This document shows positions 28,801 through 34,131 of a DNA stretch of 49,691 nucleotides, piece after piece. The DNA comes from Deltaproteobacteria bacterium. GTDB lineage: Bacteria; Myxococcota; JACRCW01. Numbering within the stretch: the first letter of the stretch is position 1; each line of letters starts with the position of its first letter. Where the stretch lies: the NCBI GenBank assembly GCA_016218805.1, contig JACRCW010000155.1, forward strand, positions 1 through 49,691, written 5' to 3'. The position numbers and the translations under genes were made by a program. The notes under the pieces were generated by a model. That model saw only the letters and a list, made by a program, of their open reading frames with translations, was not told the origin of the DNA and did no database searches.

Positions 28801-31800
28801 CGGATGACTTCGCCAGTTGGTCGCCCACGCCTGCACTGACGACGTACTGGGCCCCGGGTGGGTTCGCGCTGGCGCCTCCCGTCCCGGAGGCCTTGCCGGT
28901 TCCCACCGTACCCATTGCGCTGCCGCCGCCGGTGCGCGCGCTGCCCACGCCGGGTGAGACCATGGCCGCACAGCTCGTCGTGGACCTGCCGCCTGACGGA
29001 GCGCGCCTGGGCACTTCGCGCCTGCTGGTGCGCGGCATGACGCACCCGCTCAACCGTGTCCTCGTCAACGGGCAGGCGGCCGTGGTGGACCCGGTCACCG
29101 GACAGTTTGTGGCGGTGGTGGGGTTGGCGGAAGGACCGGCCACCTTGAAGGTGGAAGCCGAGGACGTGCGCGGCAACCGCGGCATCATCACGCGGGCCTA
29201 CACCGTCGACACGACGGGCCTGTTCTTCATGGCGTTCACGGACACCGCGGCCAGTGCGGGTGGTCGCCTGGACGAGTTCGGCCAATACAACAGTGTGAGC
29301 CCCATGCTCAGCCCGCGGGGCGCGTCGCTGCGCGGCGGGCCGTTGACGTTCTACGGGCGCACCGCGCTGTACGCACGCGGCAAGTGGAAGGGCTTCTGGC
29401 GCATCCCGTTCATTGAGGCCACGCTGCACCTGGACTCCAACCGCATCAATGACCCGTTCCAGGAGCGTGACCTGGCCGGGCAGTGGGTCAGCTACTACCC
29501 GTCGTTCGGTGACAACGGCGTGGAGGTGCAGGAAGCGCGCGCGCGCTACCCGCTGTACGTGCGCGTGAAGGCCGGCGCCAATGAGCTGTACGTGGGCAAC
29601 ACGGCGGCGGCGCTGCAGAACGGTGACCTGTTCCGGTACGCGCGTGCGCGTTACACGGCGATGGGGTCCGTGGACCAGGGCTGGGTGCAGCTTCCCACGC
29701 TCCCGGTGCTGGGCCAGGTGGACCTGGGGCACACGCGGGCGCGCGTGTTTGCGGCGGGCGGTGACACGCCGCGGCGGCCGGCGCACGTGGAGCTGCGGGG
29801 CACCGGCGGGTCCATCTACTTCCTCAAGGACCGCTACGTGGTGGAAGGCAGCGAGCGCGTCCACGTCGTCGTGCGGGACGCCATCACCGGCCAGGAAATC
29901 CTGCGCGTGCTCAAGGTGCGCAACCAGGACTACACCATCCGCTACCAGGAAGGCCGCGTGTTCCTGAGCATGCCGTTGATGTCCACGGCGGACTCCACCT
30001 TCATCACCAACCAGAACCCCACGGCCATCACGCAGGGAAACCCGGCCTATCTGGTGGTGGACTATGAGCACATGGGCCAGGGGGATTTCAGCGAGTTTGG
30101 TGCGGGCGGCGCGGTGGAACAGGTGCTGCTGGACCACGTGGCCGTGGGCGGCGGGTACGTGCTGGAGGGGCGGCGCAACGCCAACCCCAGCTATCAACTG
30201 GGCGGCCTGCATGCGCGCGCGTTCTGGGACAACGACAACTTTGTGCAGGCGGAGTGGGCCTATAGCCGCGCTGTCAACGTGGAGAACGCCATCAGCAGCG
30301 ACGGCGGGCTCACCTACCAGGCGCTGGGCCAGCCGGTGAACGCCGCGCCCGTGGTGCAGGACAACACGCTGTACATGCCGGAGCGGCAGGGTCATGCCTA
30401 CAAGCTCAAGGGGCAGGTGGCGCTGGGCAGGTGGCTGGGCAAGGCCCCCACCGACGTGAGCGCGCGCGCCTACTTCCAGCGCGTGCAGCCCGGGTTCTTC
30501 TCTGACGGGACCATGTTTGACCAGGGGCAGTGGAAGTACGGCGCTGAGGGCAGCTGGCAGATCACCCGCCGCGACAGCCTGCGCCTGCGGTGGGACGGGA
30601 CGTGGACGGACGTGCCGCTGGTCAGCCAGGTGCTGCAGTACCGCCGCCTGCACCGGGAAATGGCCACCCTGCAGCTCAGGCACGTGGAGGGACCCGTCAC
30701 GTTCACCGGCGAATACGCGTCCAACGTGATGGAGGACGGGGCGGACTTTGGACGGGTGAACTGGCAGCAGCTGCGGCGCCGGTGGATGAACGTGGTGGCG
30801 GGCCAGGTGGACTTCAAGGTGGCGGACACCATGGTGCTGTACGGCCGGCAGGAGGGCGTGCTCACCGCGGACCCGCAGCTCATGCCGCGCTGGAATGACC
30901 GGCTGACCACGACGGTGGGCACGCGCATCAAGCTGCTGGAGAACCTGGAACTCAACGTGGCGGAGAGCCTGCGCTGGAACGGCGAAAACGCCACGCAGGT
31001 GGGCCTGCGCACGCGCGTGGATGACCACACGGACCTGTACGGTTCTGAGCGCTTCACGTTCCGCAACGGGGATTTCCTGTCCACCACGGTGGTGGGCGCG
31101 GGCAGCAACGCGGACGCCACCACGCGCACCTACGGCGAATACCAGCTGGACACCGGCACGCGCATGCAGCAGTCGCGCGCGGTGATGGGCGTGTCCCACC
31201 AGTGGACGCTCATGGAGGGCTTCTCCGTTTCGCTCGGGTACGAGCGCACGCACGTGCTGGGCACCTCCACCACCGAGTCCCCCAACGGCCCGCCGACGGC
31301 GGCGCCCAACGGGACGCCCACTCCGTACGCGTTTGGAGACAGCTACGCGTTTGCCTCACCCGGCGCGGTGGGCGCGCAGCCCATGATCCTGGGGTCCGGC
31401 AGCCGGGACGCGCTCAACGGGCAGGTCAACCTCAGCCCGTTCAAGTGGCTCAAGTTCCAGGGGCGCCTGGAGATCCGCATGGACAACGCTGACGAGCGCC
31501 GCGGCGGGTTTGACCGCCTCGTCGTGTTCTCAGCCAACACGCTGTCCTGGAACTGGACGGAAGACCTGTCATTCATTGGCCGGTTCAACCTGCTGGACGT
31601 CAAGAACCTCACCCTCAACCTCAAGGAGGCGGAGCTGCAGGAACTGGCCGCGGGCCTGGCCTACCGCCCCATCCATCACGAATGGCTGAGCGTCCTGGCG
31701 CTGCTGCGCCACCGCCTGGAGCTGCGCCCCATCATGCTGACCGAGGGCCGGTTTGAACGCACCTCCGCCGACGTGGCGTCGCTGGAGCCCATCATTGAGC

Positions 31801-32180
31801 TGCCGTTTGGCCTGCAGTTGGTGGAGAAGGTGGCCTTCAAGTGGAGCCGCGAAAAGGTGGAGGACCTCAAGGAGGGCAACGCGTTCATGGCGTTGTGGAT
31901 CAACCGCGTGAACTACCACGCGTTCCGCATGCTCAAGCGCTTTGTGCCCTGGTTCAACAAGTGGCCCGGCGACATCGACGTGGCGGTGGAGTACCGCCTG
32001 CGGGCGCTGCTCACGCAGTCCCAGCTGGACCACGGCTTTGTCACGGAGATCGGGATCGTGCCGCTGCCGTTCGTGCGCATCGGACTGGGGTTCAACTTCT
32101 CCCGCGTCTCCGACGACGAATTCGCCAAGGTCAACCAGAACGCGTTTGGTCCCTACGTCCGGATGCAGGCCCAGTACTGA
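16881..32180 (+). CDS. Giant DUF11-repeat/OmpA-like/outer-membrane beta-barrel surface protein
   Basis: About 5,099 residues, uninterrupted. ATG 16881 gives MRRQ plus a Sec signal ending LPARA; GTG 16914 has a better GAGGGG site but would leave no basic N-region. Domains (approximate residues): N-terminal beta domain 27-387; 17 tandem DUF11 Ig-like repeats 388-2713; two SdrD_B/Cna-B-like domains 2714-2953; an 18th DUF11 unit to 3104; a third SdrD_B domain (VVGKVFCDQDGDGWQG) to ~3210; OmpA-like domain 1 around 3400-3510; an Asp-Gly-Gly-rich linker near 3670; OmpA-like domain 2 around 3760-3866; and a beta-rich C-terminal ~1,000 residues from ~4110 with GTGGSIYFLKDRYVVEGSE and a final FGPYVRMQAQY resembling a beta-signal. 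I infer an outer-membrane-anchored fibre or scaffold. Lipoprotein genes follow on the same strand. No catalytic motif was seen. Confidence 0.85.
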   Translation: MRRQCALEGTLVTAALLALALPARASVGGTPPAQLAAWQVQGSANTAGASMMVSDGFGVNIALLPDSNAFLAAVPGDAVVAGAWLFWSGSADPFFGTDNEVRLLTPGGGNYLNLRTDRCEPGETPCDLSQNRCLSVRTPTIDMDFYYCRRNITGLLARIPRGQLGGTYTMGDMQASVGLTEGAPGQCSPGDPNCQAKYGGWSIVVAWQSASSVVVRDAVLFDGFLYADEDYGSPGGGSGISSAFTMTGINARPNARAELSMFALEGDRQLGVPPQDQPGNPLFCTTCLDFLEISTPSHAARWRVTDGTGLNPSGNLFNSSNKGGGDSVGVDVDSFNVGVGGVEAVINGGDTSLTFVMGSGDGRVGGDNGGGELFFLGYLFVALDTDSPRLANAGTFKTASLVTASPGDVIAYTIRVTNDGAANATNVRVTDALPAGTTYVAGSTTNTCGAPSGDVGGTSRLFQPGGVNLGTIGIASPGNFCEVRFQVRINTTFTGTVRNVASISADDVLPFPVEASTTVTAPVLARFEKTVSGATGGGVVPGATLTYTLTLFGNASQNVNGASVVDVLPAELQGVAVTSRPAGSTLISDVTTGRLQVDGINVPAGGTAVIVFTASVRAGTADGTAVRNQGSVTFPGGGPMRSDDPSTAVAADPTTVTVRNRIDLTTSQKTVVSPASLVASPGTAIRWRIRAINSGNRSATVAIADDLPANVGTCTIMAAPAGVTCQPGGVNGTGRVVGTVTLAAGATADVEFTATVLASAPDGATLVNRATLTPQEDVTRVVTVTAPAVTVRNRPDVTTSTKAVLDVNGAPTRPGETVRYTVTVTNNGTRAATGVVVTDAISANLAIVTVGQGGIATGNNVTWNVGNLAVGQTVTRTVDCRVNAGVANGTVIGNRARIASPDLAAPFDTPLVNFTVTAAPVIAVTKTVTDVNGAPARPGDTVRYTLTLTNTGDGNATNVAVTDPVDASLTFVSATAGGALSAGNVRWTVATLGRGAASAVTLTFDARIRTPLDNGTVVSNQASVTSTEITTAVRSDDPGLPGATDPTRFTVTSAPAVAMTKTVTDLNGGDTLPGEEVRYTLTLTNTGDAIARNVTVTDAVDARLTSLVAETGGTVAGQTVTFTGGGLTALAPGTPVTLTFRARVVFPLANGTVIPNQARAAVGAVTVLSNDPSTPAALDPTNLLVRSRPALTVTKRVSNLTTPGSVYRPGNRIAYDLTVRNTGTENALNVVITDVLSANLVNIDAGVNGTLTGQTVRYDRTTLAALASVAPNTSQTVRIQATIRLPLDNGITISNVATGTADTLTPVPSDNPDTPAVGDPTVITITSAAVLSATKTVTDLNGGAFAPGDSVRYTITVRSTGTANARNVVISDPVDGRLRNPVPSNGGVVGGGGIRWDAAVVPALAVLSPTQSVTVTFTATVQTPLDDGTLIANQARITADTLAALLSDDPNTPVAADPTTIRITSAADLSVSTKEILNASGTRITQATPGQDLQYRIRVQNRGNATARNVVVDDVLPAQWTTPVVVSGTLAGSTATWTGATVSGLVAVAPGQQVDLVVRGRLALPLDDGTVVGNQAQLFVNNRTGAPFTSDDPATAAPGDQTRFTVRSAPLISVSKTFTDVNGGDVEPGDQVTYTVSIRNSGTANARNVVVTDPLAGALQFVSAGQGGTLTGSTVTWNSAGFPALAAIAPSAAAVTVTLTARVRTTTASGTLVSNQASVAATGVAAVLSDDPALPGPRDPTVFRVVAQPHLVVTKALPAGAPRIASPGDSITYQFSITNTGSATATGVTLRDELPFGVAFTSATGGGTFDALTRTVRWALPDVTPFGGEARVTLVVVVDDTATDGLTLRNQGFGNAQGTVATASDDPATPAALDPTVVTVSAIVDLSTAAKTVTDENGGLLVPGDVLAWRITVRNTGNTAARNVTVTDELDPALEVVEVQGGGTASGNTVTWASGGVPAFARLRPADGEVALVVRARVRATVADNTSVANQGVVRSNEFPAGIRTDNPATTTVDDPTVVTVRAPRLTVTKRVVDQNGDPTIPGDRIRYSITVQNVGGAPAAAVEVDDDLPAELVEIAVGQGGTLTGRHAHWDRTTTPALTSVAAAVAVELTVDARVEPGVAGNAVLSNQASVRYPGLPAALLSDDPSTPAGADPTVLRLRGAPSFAGSTITIDGNPPVVKPLDPIRFTITLVNGGTAVTQGAVLRVTPDPSLVSPVAEDGGIPVGGVLTWDASTRPELVRMLPGQFIVVHFNARVASPLPDGITISQAAFARSVEVADTRIGPVTVAVSSRPRFVASTLVVTDANSGEVEPGDLLSYRLTVHNDGSATGRAVSVVLPVPSGTRYVPGSTRVGAGAPADVGDVGALAVGAALGDVAAGASVVATFDVRVARETPRGYRVSAQAAITDEVAGTVASDDPRTPAILGDPTDVVVGGGAFLAATLMADPNPTGADGATTLRLVVENPGSLPAADVLATVPLTPSLVVEAGSLTVGGLPVSDADDGDAGGANAQRFYVRMPLVESGQAVVATLRVHLAGGQDRAELQGTLSRPAAMDVPTDGDPARAGAQPTVVVRPGTAADLGGSAVTMVDVNGGSLLAGDMVLVTYTLANRGGVAARLSDGTGFNASLDSRLQLDDTSVAPAAQFVAADGGSRVTSAPGAPGQTIEPGASLTITFRARVRTPTESGREIRTQALVTLQDGTQFTVGPASLRVGGAVGTSSLRGVVFEDVGGNNRRLDPGVDKLVAGYTVALVPAEAGPRGTAVLSAVSDDDGKYALASVAPGEYRVRVLSRGGAQFAERGLVLSAGEQRTENLRIDPSGVIYDSRDGHPLAGVRVTLFRDDGDDSDVNDAVLPADQLPAGQQDQVTGPDGRYRFDPLAGRYRLGLDGPQPTSVWPSAVIPVSNEDHVANPLGSFARTDADGNVVPDAQPRLDREVRYYLRFDLTTGREVLHNHVPVDPLASVVRLTKQANKRVVNAGDLVTYTVRLTNTAAQDFTVRSQMGGVEFADAIPSGFSYVKGSARVDRIVRDDRGQPRRERLPTVDPAGSKVLVFGAYDLLGRSEMELRYQLAVGPSARFGQAENRVLARAAAGQMAISAEARAFVEVRPETLFDDGTVVGKVFCDQDGDGWQGAAEEGVLGARVVLDTGFYAETDEDGRFHFTLVTPGSHLAKLDLDTLPPGAVPTTPIRNPFYTTRGLPTRMSWGVRCLRDPATRPFVVLNTDSYPLPWQKPVPPGPPPPDQVHVHGVLTQRLVFLDGVRQEPVRVDLGIAFGNQDPVIGQGPGPNLMAFQADKGLGMPLTLHPRVSTLLPLTGWRLVVEDEESHAVAWALEQEEPPPEVLNWDGRDPATGELRLQAGRRYIATLAVVATNGDVGISAPRRFGIRVGAAQEGGGYEALIDEGAGALFDKKGRPDPRLLAWLREEAPKLGASAETKVEVEVHGDDKTTAKEAKANQKRAERVRDELATMGVAKDQVEARGFGGEAARVPNMGRPQRAMNRRVVIRSRSVQALGEPLAPVESLPRVNLNGLEIALDEERVRFETDLPMRVGELVRVDLTMASGQRVILARTYTGQPFPEGASAPPQSAGVTVRGDMAGPQVVVEDTAIPVPAAGSVAAEVDAPDGGAAPYMLDDNGLPDREIAIRLRAPPDALRWSLRVFTDAPPPSPAADGGVPDGGAPDGGDAGSLSADAGTEGPRVFSGDEVVVWEQRVEGAPPEVFRWSGQNETGANMLRPGTLRFRFMAEVPGGVTLYAPEGEIAVQAKPAPVVLSNPFTKTKKLTLAAQMALGGMLEQFGRLGGTIVVTAHTDSSSTRMKALFETQDQADRIKEALVKMGVPESAVAAQGKGFQEPLVPGKSRRAREQNRRVELLVVPAAPVSAPAVVVPAVEVNGQPVPLTGTVFSARTFQTRRGDLVIAWRAVTGDRVVLRHHAVLPDSGAAPRTLAQALGPIPGTTLLPLPAGYVLPSAPPMLDGGTQDGGTDDFASWSPTPALTTYWAPGGFALAPPVPEALPVPTVPIALPPPVRALPTPGETMAAQLVVDLPPDGARLGTSRLLVRGMTHPLNRVLVNGQAAVVDPVTGQFVAVVGLAEGPATLKVEAEDVRGNRGIITRAYTVDTTGLFFMAFTDTAASAGGRLDEFGQYNSVSPMLSPRGASLRGGPLTFYGRTALYARGKWKGFWRIPFIEATLHLDSNRINDPFQERDLAGQWVSYYPSFGDNGVEVQEARARYPLYVRVKAGANELYVGNTAAALQNGDLFRYARARYTAMGSVDQGWVQLPTLPVLGQVDLGHTRARVFAAGGDTPRRPAHVELRGTGGSIYFLKDRYVVEGSERVHVVVRDAITGQEILRVLKVRNQDYTIRYQEGRVFLSMPLMSTADSTFITNQNPTAITQGNPAYLVVDYEHMGQGDFSEFGAGGAVEQVLLDHVAVGGGYVLEGRRNANPSYQLGGLHARAFWDNDNFVQAEWAYSRAVNVENAISSDGGLTYQALGQPVNAAPVVQDNTLYMPERQGHAYKLKGQVALGRWLGKAPTDVSARAYFQRVQPGFFSDGTMFDQGQWKYGAEGSWQITRRDSLRLRWDGTWTDVPLVSQVLQYRRLHREMATLQLRHVEGPVTFTGEYASNVMEDGADFGRVNWQQLRRRWMNVVAGQVDFKVADTMVLYGRQEGVLTADPQLMPRWNDRLTTTVGTRIKLLENLELNVAESLRWNGENATQVGLRTRVDDHTDLYGSERFTFRNGDFLSTTVVGAGSNADATTRTYGEYQLDTGTRMQQSRAVMGVSHQWTLMEGFSVSLGYERTHVLGTSTTESPNGPPTAAPNGTPTPYAFGDSYAFASPGAVGAQPMILGSGSRDALNGQVNLSPFKWLKFQGRLEIRMDNADERRGGFDRLVVFSANTLSWNWTEDLSFIGRFNLLDVKNLTLNLKEAELQELAAGLAYRPIHHEWLSVLALLRHRLELRPIMLTEGRFERTSADVASLEPIIELPFGLQLVEKVAFKWSREKVEDLKEGNAFMALWINRVNYHAFRMLKRFVPWFNKWPGDIDVAVEYRLRALLTQSQLDHGFVTEIGIVPLPFVRIGLGFNFSRVSDDEFAKVNQNAFGPYVRMQAQY
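18040..25020 (+). repeat. Array of 17 tandem DUF11 Ig-like repeats
   Basis: Units of roughly 125-145 codons, each opening with a strand such as VTKTVTDVNGG, then PGDxVRYTLTLTNTG, ARNVTVTDxVD, a Gly-rich centre, PLDNGTVVSNQA and SDDPxTPxAxDPT. Approximate unit starts: 18034, 18450, 18865, 19261, 19639, 20044, 20449, 20869, 21280, 21709, 22120, 22531, 22951, 23362, 23752, 24184 and 24598. Units 5-13 are closest to consensus, while the first and last few are diverged. A protein-level repeat; no nucleotide-identical copies were noticed. Confidence 0.8.
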
Positions 32181-32187
32181 GCCCGGT

Positions 32188-32216
32188 TTGACGATCCGGT
32201 CGGCGTCTTCTACGGT
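32188..32216 (+). promoter_or_regulatory. Putative promoter before the first companion lipoprotein
   Basis: TTGACG (32188-32193), 17-base spacer, TACGGT (32211-32216). The spacing is ideal and the -10 is moderate. The predicted transcript start near 32222 would give a ~25-base leader with GGAGG before TTG 32247. Confidence 0.45.
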
Positions 32217-32246
32217 CCGCGGCCTTTGACGACGCTGGAGGCCGCC

Positions 32247-34013
32247 TTGAGACGTTACCTGCCGGGATTCCTTGTTGCCCTTGCACTGTCCACCGGATGC
32301 AAGGAGTGCACGGGCGAGCTGCAGAAGCTGACCAGCAACGCCGTCCTGGTGCCGTCCGTCTACAGCTTTGGCGTGGTGCAGGTGGGCGCGTCGTGCGATG
32401 GCACCATCAAGGTCCGCAATGAAGGCCAGGCGGAGCTGACCATCACCGGCGTCAGTTACTCTGATGACAACAGTGGCGGCGCGCTGTCCGTGGTCAGCTT
32501 TCCCACGGAGTCCGTCCTGTCCGCGGGTGAGGGCGAGATTGTCCTGCGCTACGCACCCACCGCGCCTTCCAACGGCCTCACCTCCGCCACCCTGCGGGTG
32601 AACACCAATGACCCCACCGGCGGTGGGGAGCGGCGCGGCACCGTCACCGGCGAAGCGGTGGCCCAGACGGCCGGCAAGCTGTGGCCCACCTGCAAGGTCA
32701 ACCTGGACGACACGGGGGACCCCGGTCTGTGCACGCTGATGGAGTTTGGCTCCACGCCCAAGCTGCAGCCGGGCGCCGCGGGCGGGCTCACGCGCACCAT
32801 CACCGTCAGCAATGACGGCACCGCGCCGTTCAACATCCTGGGGGTGAACGTGCTGCCGCCGGACGGGCAGACCCTGCAGCCGGAATTCGCCGTGGACCTC
32901 ATCAATGGCCAGCCGCCCGGCGCCGCGGTCTCCGTCCCCGCTTCGCGCCAGGGCGCATGCGGCGAGGCCATCCCCAACGTCCCGGGCATCCCGGTGGTCA
33001 TCAAGTTCACGCCCACGCGCATTGGCATCCAGGGCGCGCGCATCCAGATCATCACGGACGCGCCCACCGCGGGCACCGGTGACGGCAACCCACCCGCCGG
33101 GCAGGCCAACGTCAACGTCACCGGCCTGGGCAGCGGCACGGGGCTCGGGTTGTCCCCGGAGTTCATTGCCTTTGGCGAAGTGGCAGCGGGCTCCTCCAAG
33201 ACGGAGGACGTGCGCGTGGCCAACCTGGGTGACAGCCAGGCGGCGGTGAACACCACGTGCATTGACATGAATGACAACGGGACCTGTTACACGGACCCGC
33301 TGTGCACCAGCGGCTGCCAGGCGGATACCGCGGACGTGGAGTGCACCGGCGGGGACGCGGACCCCTCCACCGGCCTCAACTGCGACGTGGAGGGGCAGGG
33401 CAAGGGCTTTGTGCTGACGGCCACGGACGCAACCTCCGGCGGCACTGACGAGGCCGTGCTGCACGTGACCTGGGCGCCGCCGTCCGCGGCCACCTTCAGC
33501 AAGAGCCTGTTGTTCATGAGCAACGTGGCGGGGAACACCATCTATTCGGTGCGCATCACCGGCGGCGTGGCGGGCACCATCTCCGCCAACCCGGGCTCCG
33601 TCGTCGTGGCGGCCAGTGATGACACCAACACGGCCACCGGGTCCGCCACGTTTGTGGTGAGCAACACCGGACAGGCGGACCTGGTGATCAGCCAGGTGTC
33701 CTTTGACGGGCCGGCCTCCATCACGGATGACTTCCGCCTCACGCGCGCTGAAGACGGCCTGTTCACCATGTCCTGCACGCGCACCGCCGCCCAGACGTCC
33801 TGCACGGTGCCCGCGTGGAGCACGCCGTTCACCATTGCCCAGGGCGGGCAGACCACGTTCACCCTGGCGTTCCAGGACAACGACGCAGCCGTGAGCATGC
33901 AGGACATGGACATTGCGTTCACGCACAACGGCAACGGCGGCAACCCGTTCCTTGTCGGCGTGAGCGTGTGCAAGCCCGCTGGCGGTACCTCCCCGCGCCC
34001 CACCTGCCCCTGA
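32247..34013 (+). CDS. Choice-of-anchor D/ASH-type lipoprotein
   Basis: 588 residues. Start TTG 32247 is chosen because GGAGG lies 6 bases upstream and the product begins MRRY, a hydrophobic core and the lipobox LSTGC. The mature protein has repeated ASH/choice-of-anchor-D-like beta-sandwich domains: 'SFGVVQVGASCDGTIKVRN', 'TITVSNDGTAPFNILGV', 'FIAFGEVAAGSSKTEDVRVA' and 'TFVVSNTGQADLVISQVSF', each beginning with the F-G-x-V-x-x-G strand. Several Cys (CNxDxxCY-like segment near 340-385) probably form disulfides. These domains are usually surface or periplasmic scaffolds. It is the first of three lipoprotein genes downstream of the giant surface protein, on the same strand. The earlier TTG at 32226 lacks a matching site. 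Confidence 0.8.
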   Translation: MRRYLPGFLVALALSTGCKECTGELQKLTSNAVLVPSVYSFGVVQVGASCDGTIKVRNEGQAELTITGVSYSDDNSGGALSVVSFPTESVLSAGEGEIVLRYAPTAPSNGLTSATLRVNTNDPTGGGERRGTVTGEAVAQTAGKLWPTCKVNLDDTGDPGLCTLMEFGSTPKLQPGAAGGLTRTITVSNDGTAPFNILGVNVLPPDGQTLQPEFAVDLINGQPPGAAVSVPASRQGACGEAIPNVPGIPVVIKFTPTRIGIQGARIQIITDAPTAGTGDGNPPAGQANVNVTGLGSGTGLGLSPEFIAFGEVAAGSSKTEDVRVANLGDSQAAVNTTCIDMNDNGTCYTDPLCTSGCQADTADVECTGGDADPSTGLNCDVEGQGKGFVLTATDATSGGTDEAVLHVTWAPPSAATFSKSLLFMSNVAGNTIYSVRITGGVAGTISANPGSVVVAASDDTNTATGSATFVVSNTGQADLVISQVSFDGPASITDDFRLTRAEDGLFTMSCTRTAAQTSCTVPAWSTPFTIAQGGQTTFTLAFQDNDAAVSMQDMDIAFTHNGNGGNPFLVGVSVCKPAGGTSPRPTCP

Positions 34014-34019
34014 CGTCCC

Positions 34020-34035
34020 GGTGGGCGGACCCACC
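34020..34035 (+). terminator. Short hairpin after the first companion lipoprotein
   Basis: GGTGGG and CCCACC form a 6-bp perfect stem with a CGGA loop, followed by ACATTT. It is seven bases past the stop codon and may end or attenuate transcription before the next lipoprotein gene. Confidence 0.4.
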
Positions 34036-34131
34036 ACATTTCACGCACCAGCATCCGTCCGTCGTCCGATACGGTGATGACCCCGTGTCGCGTGCACGCA
34101 CGCCCGGGCACGGGCATGATGGGTGGCTGTC

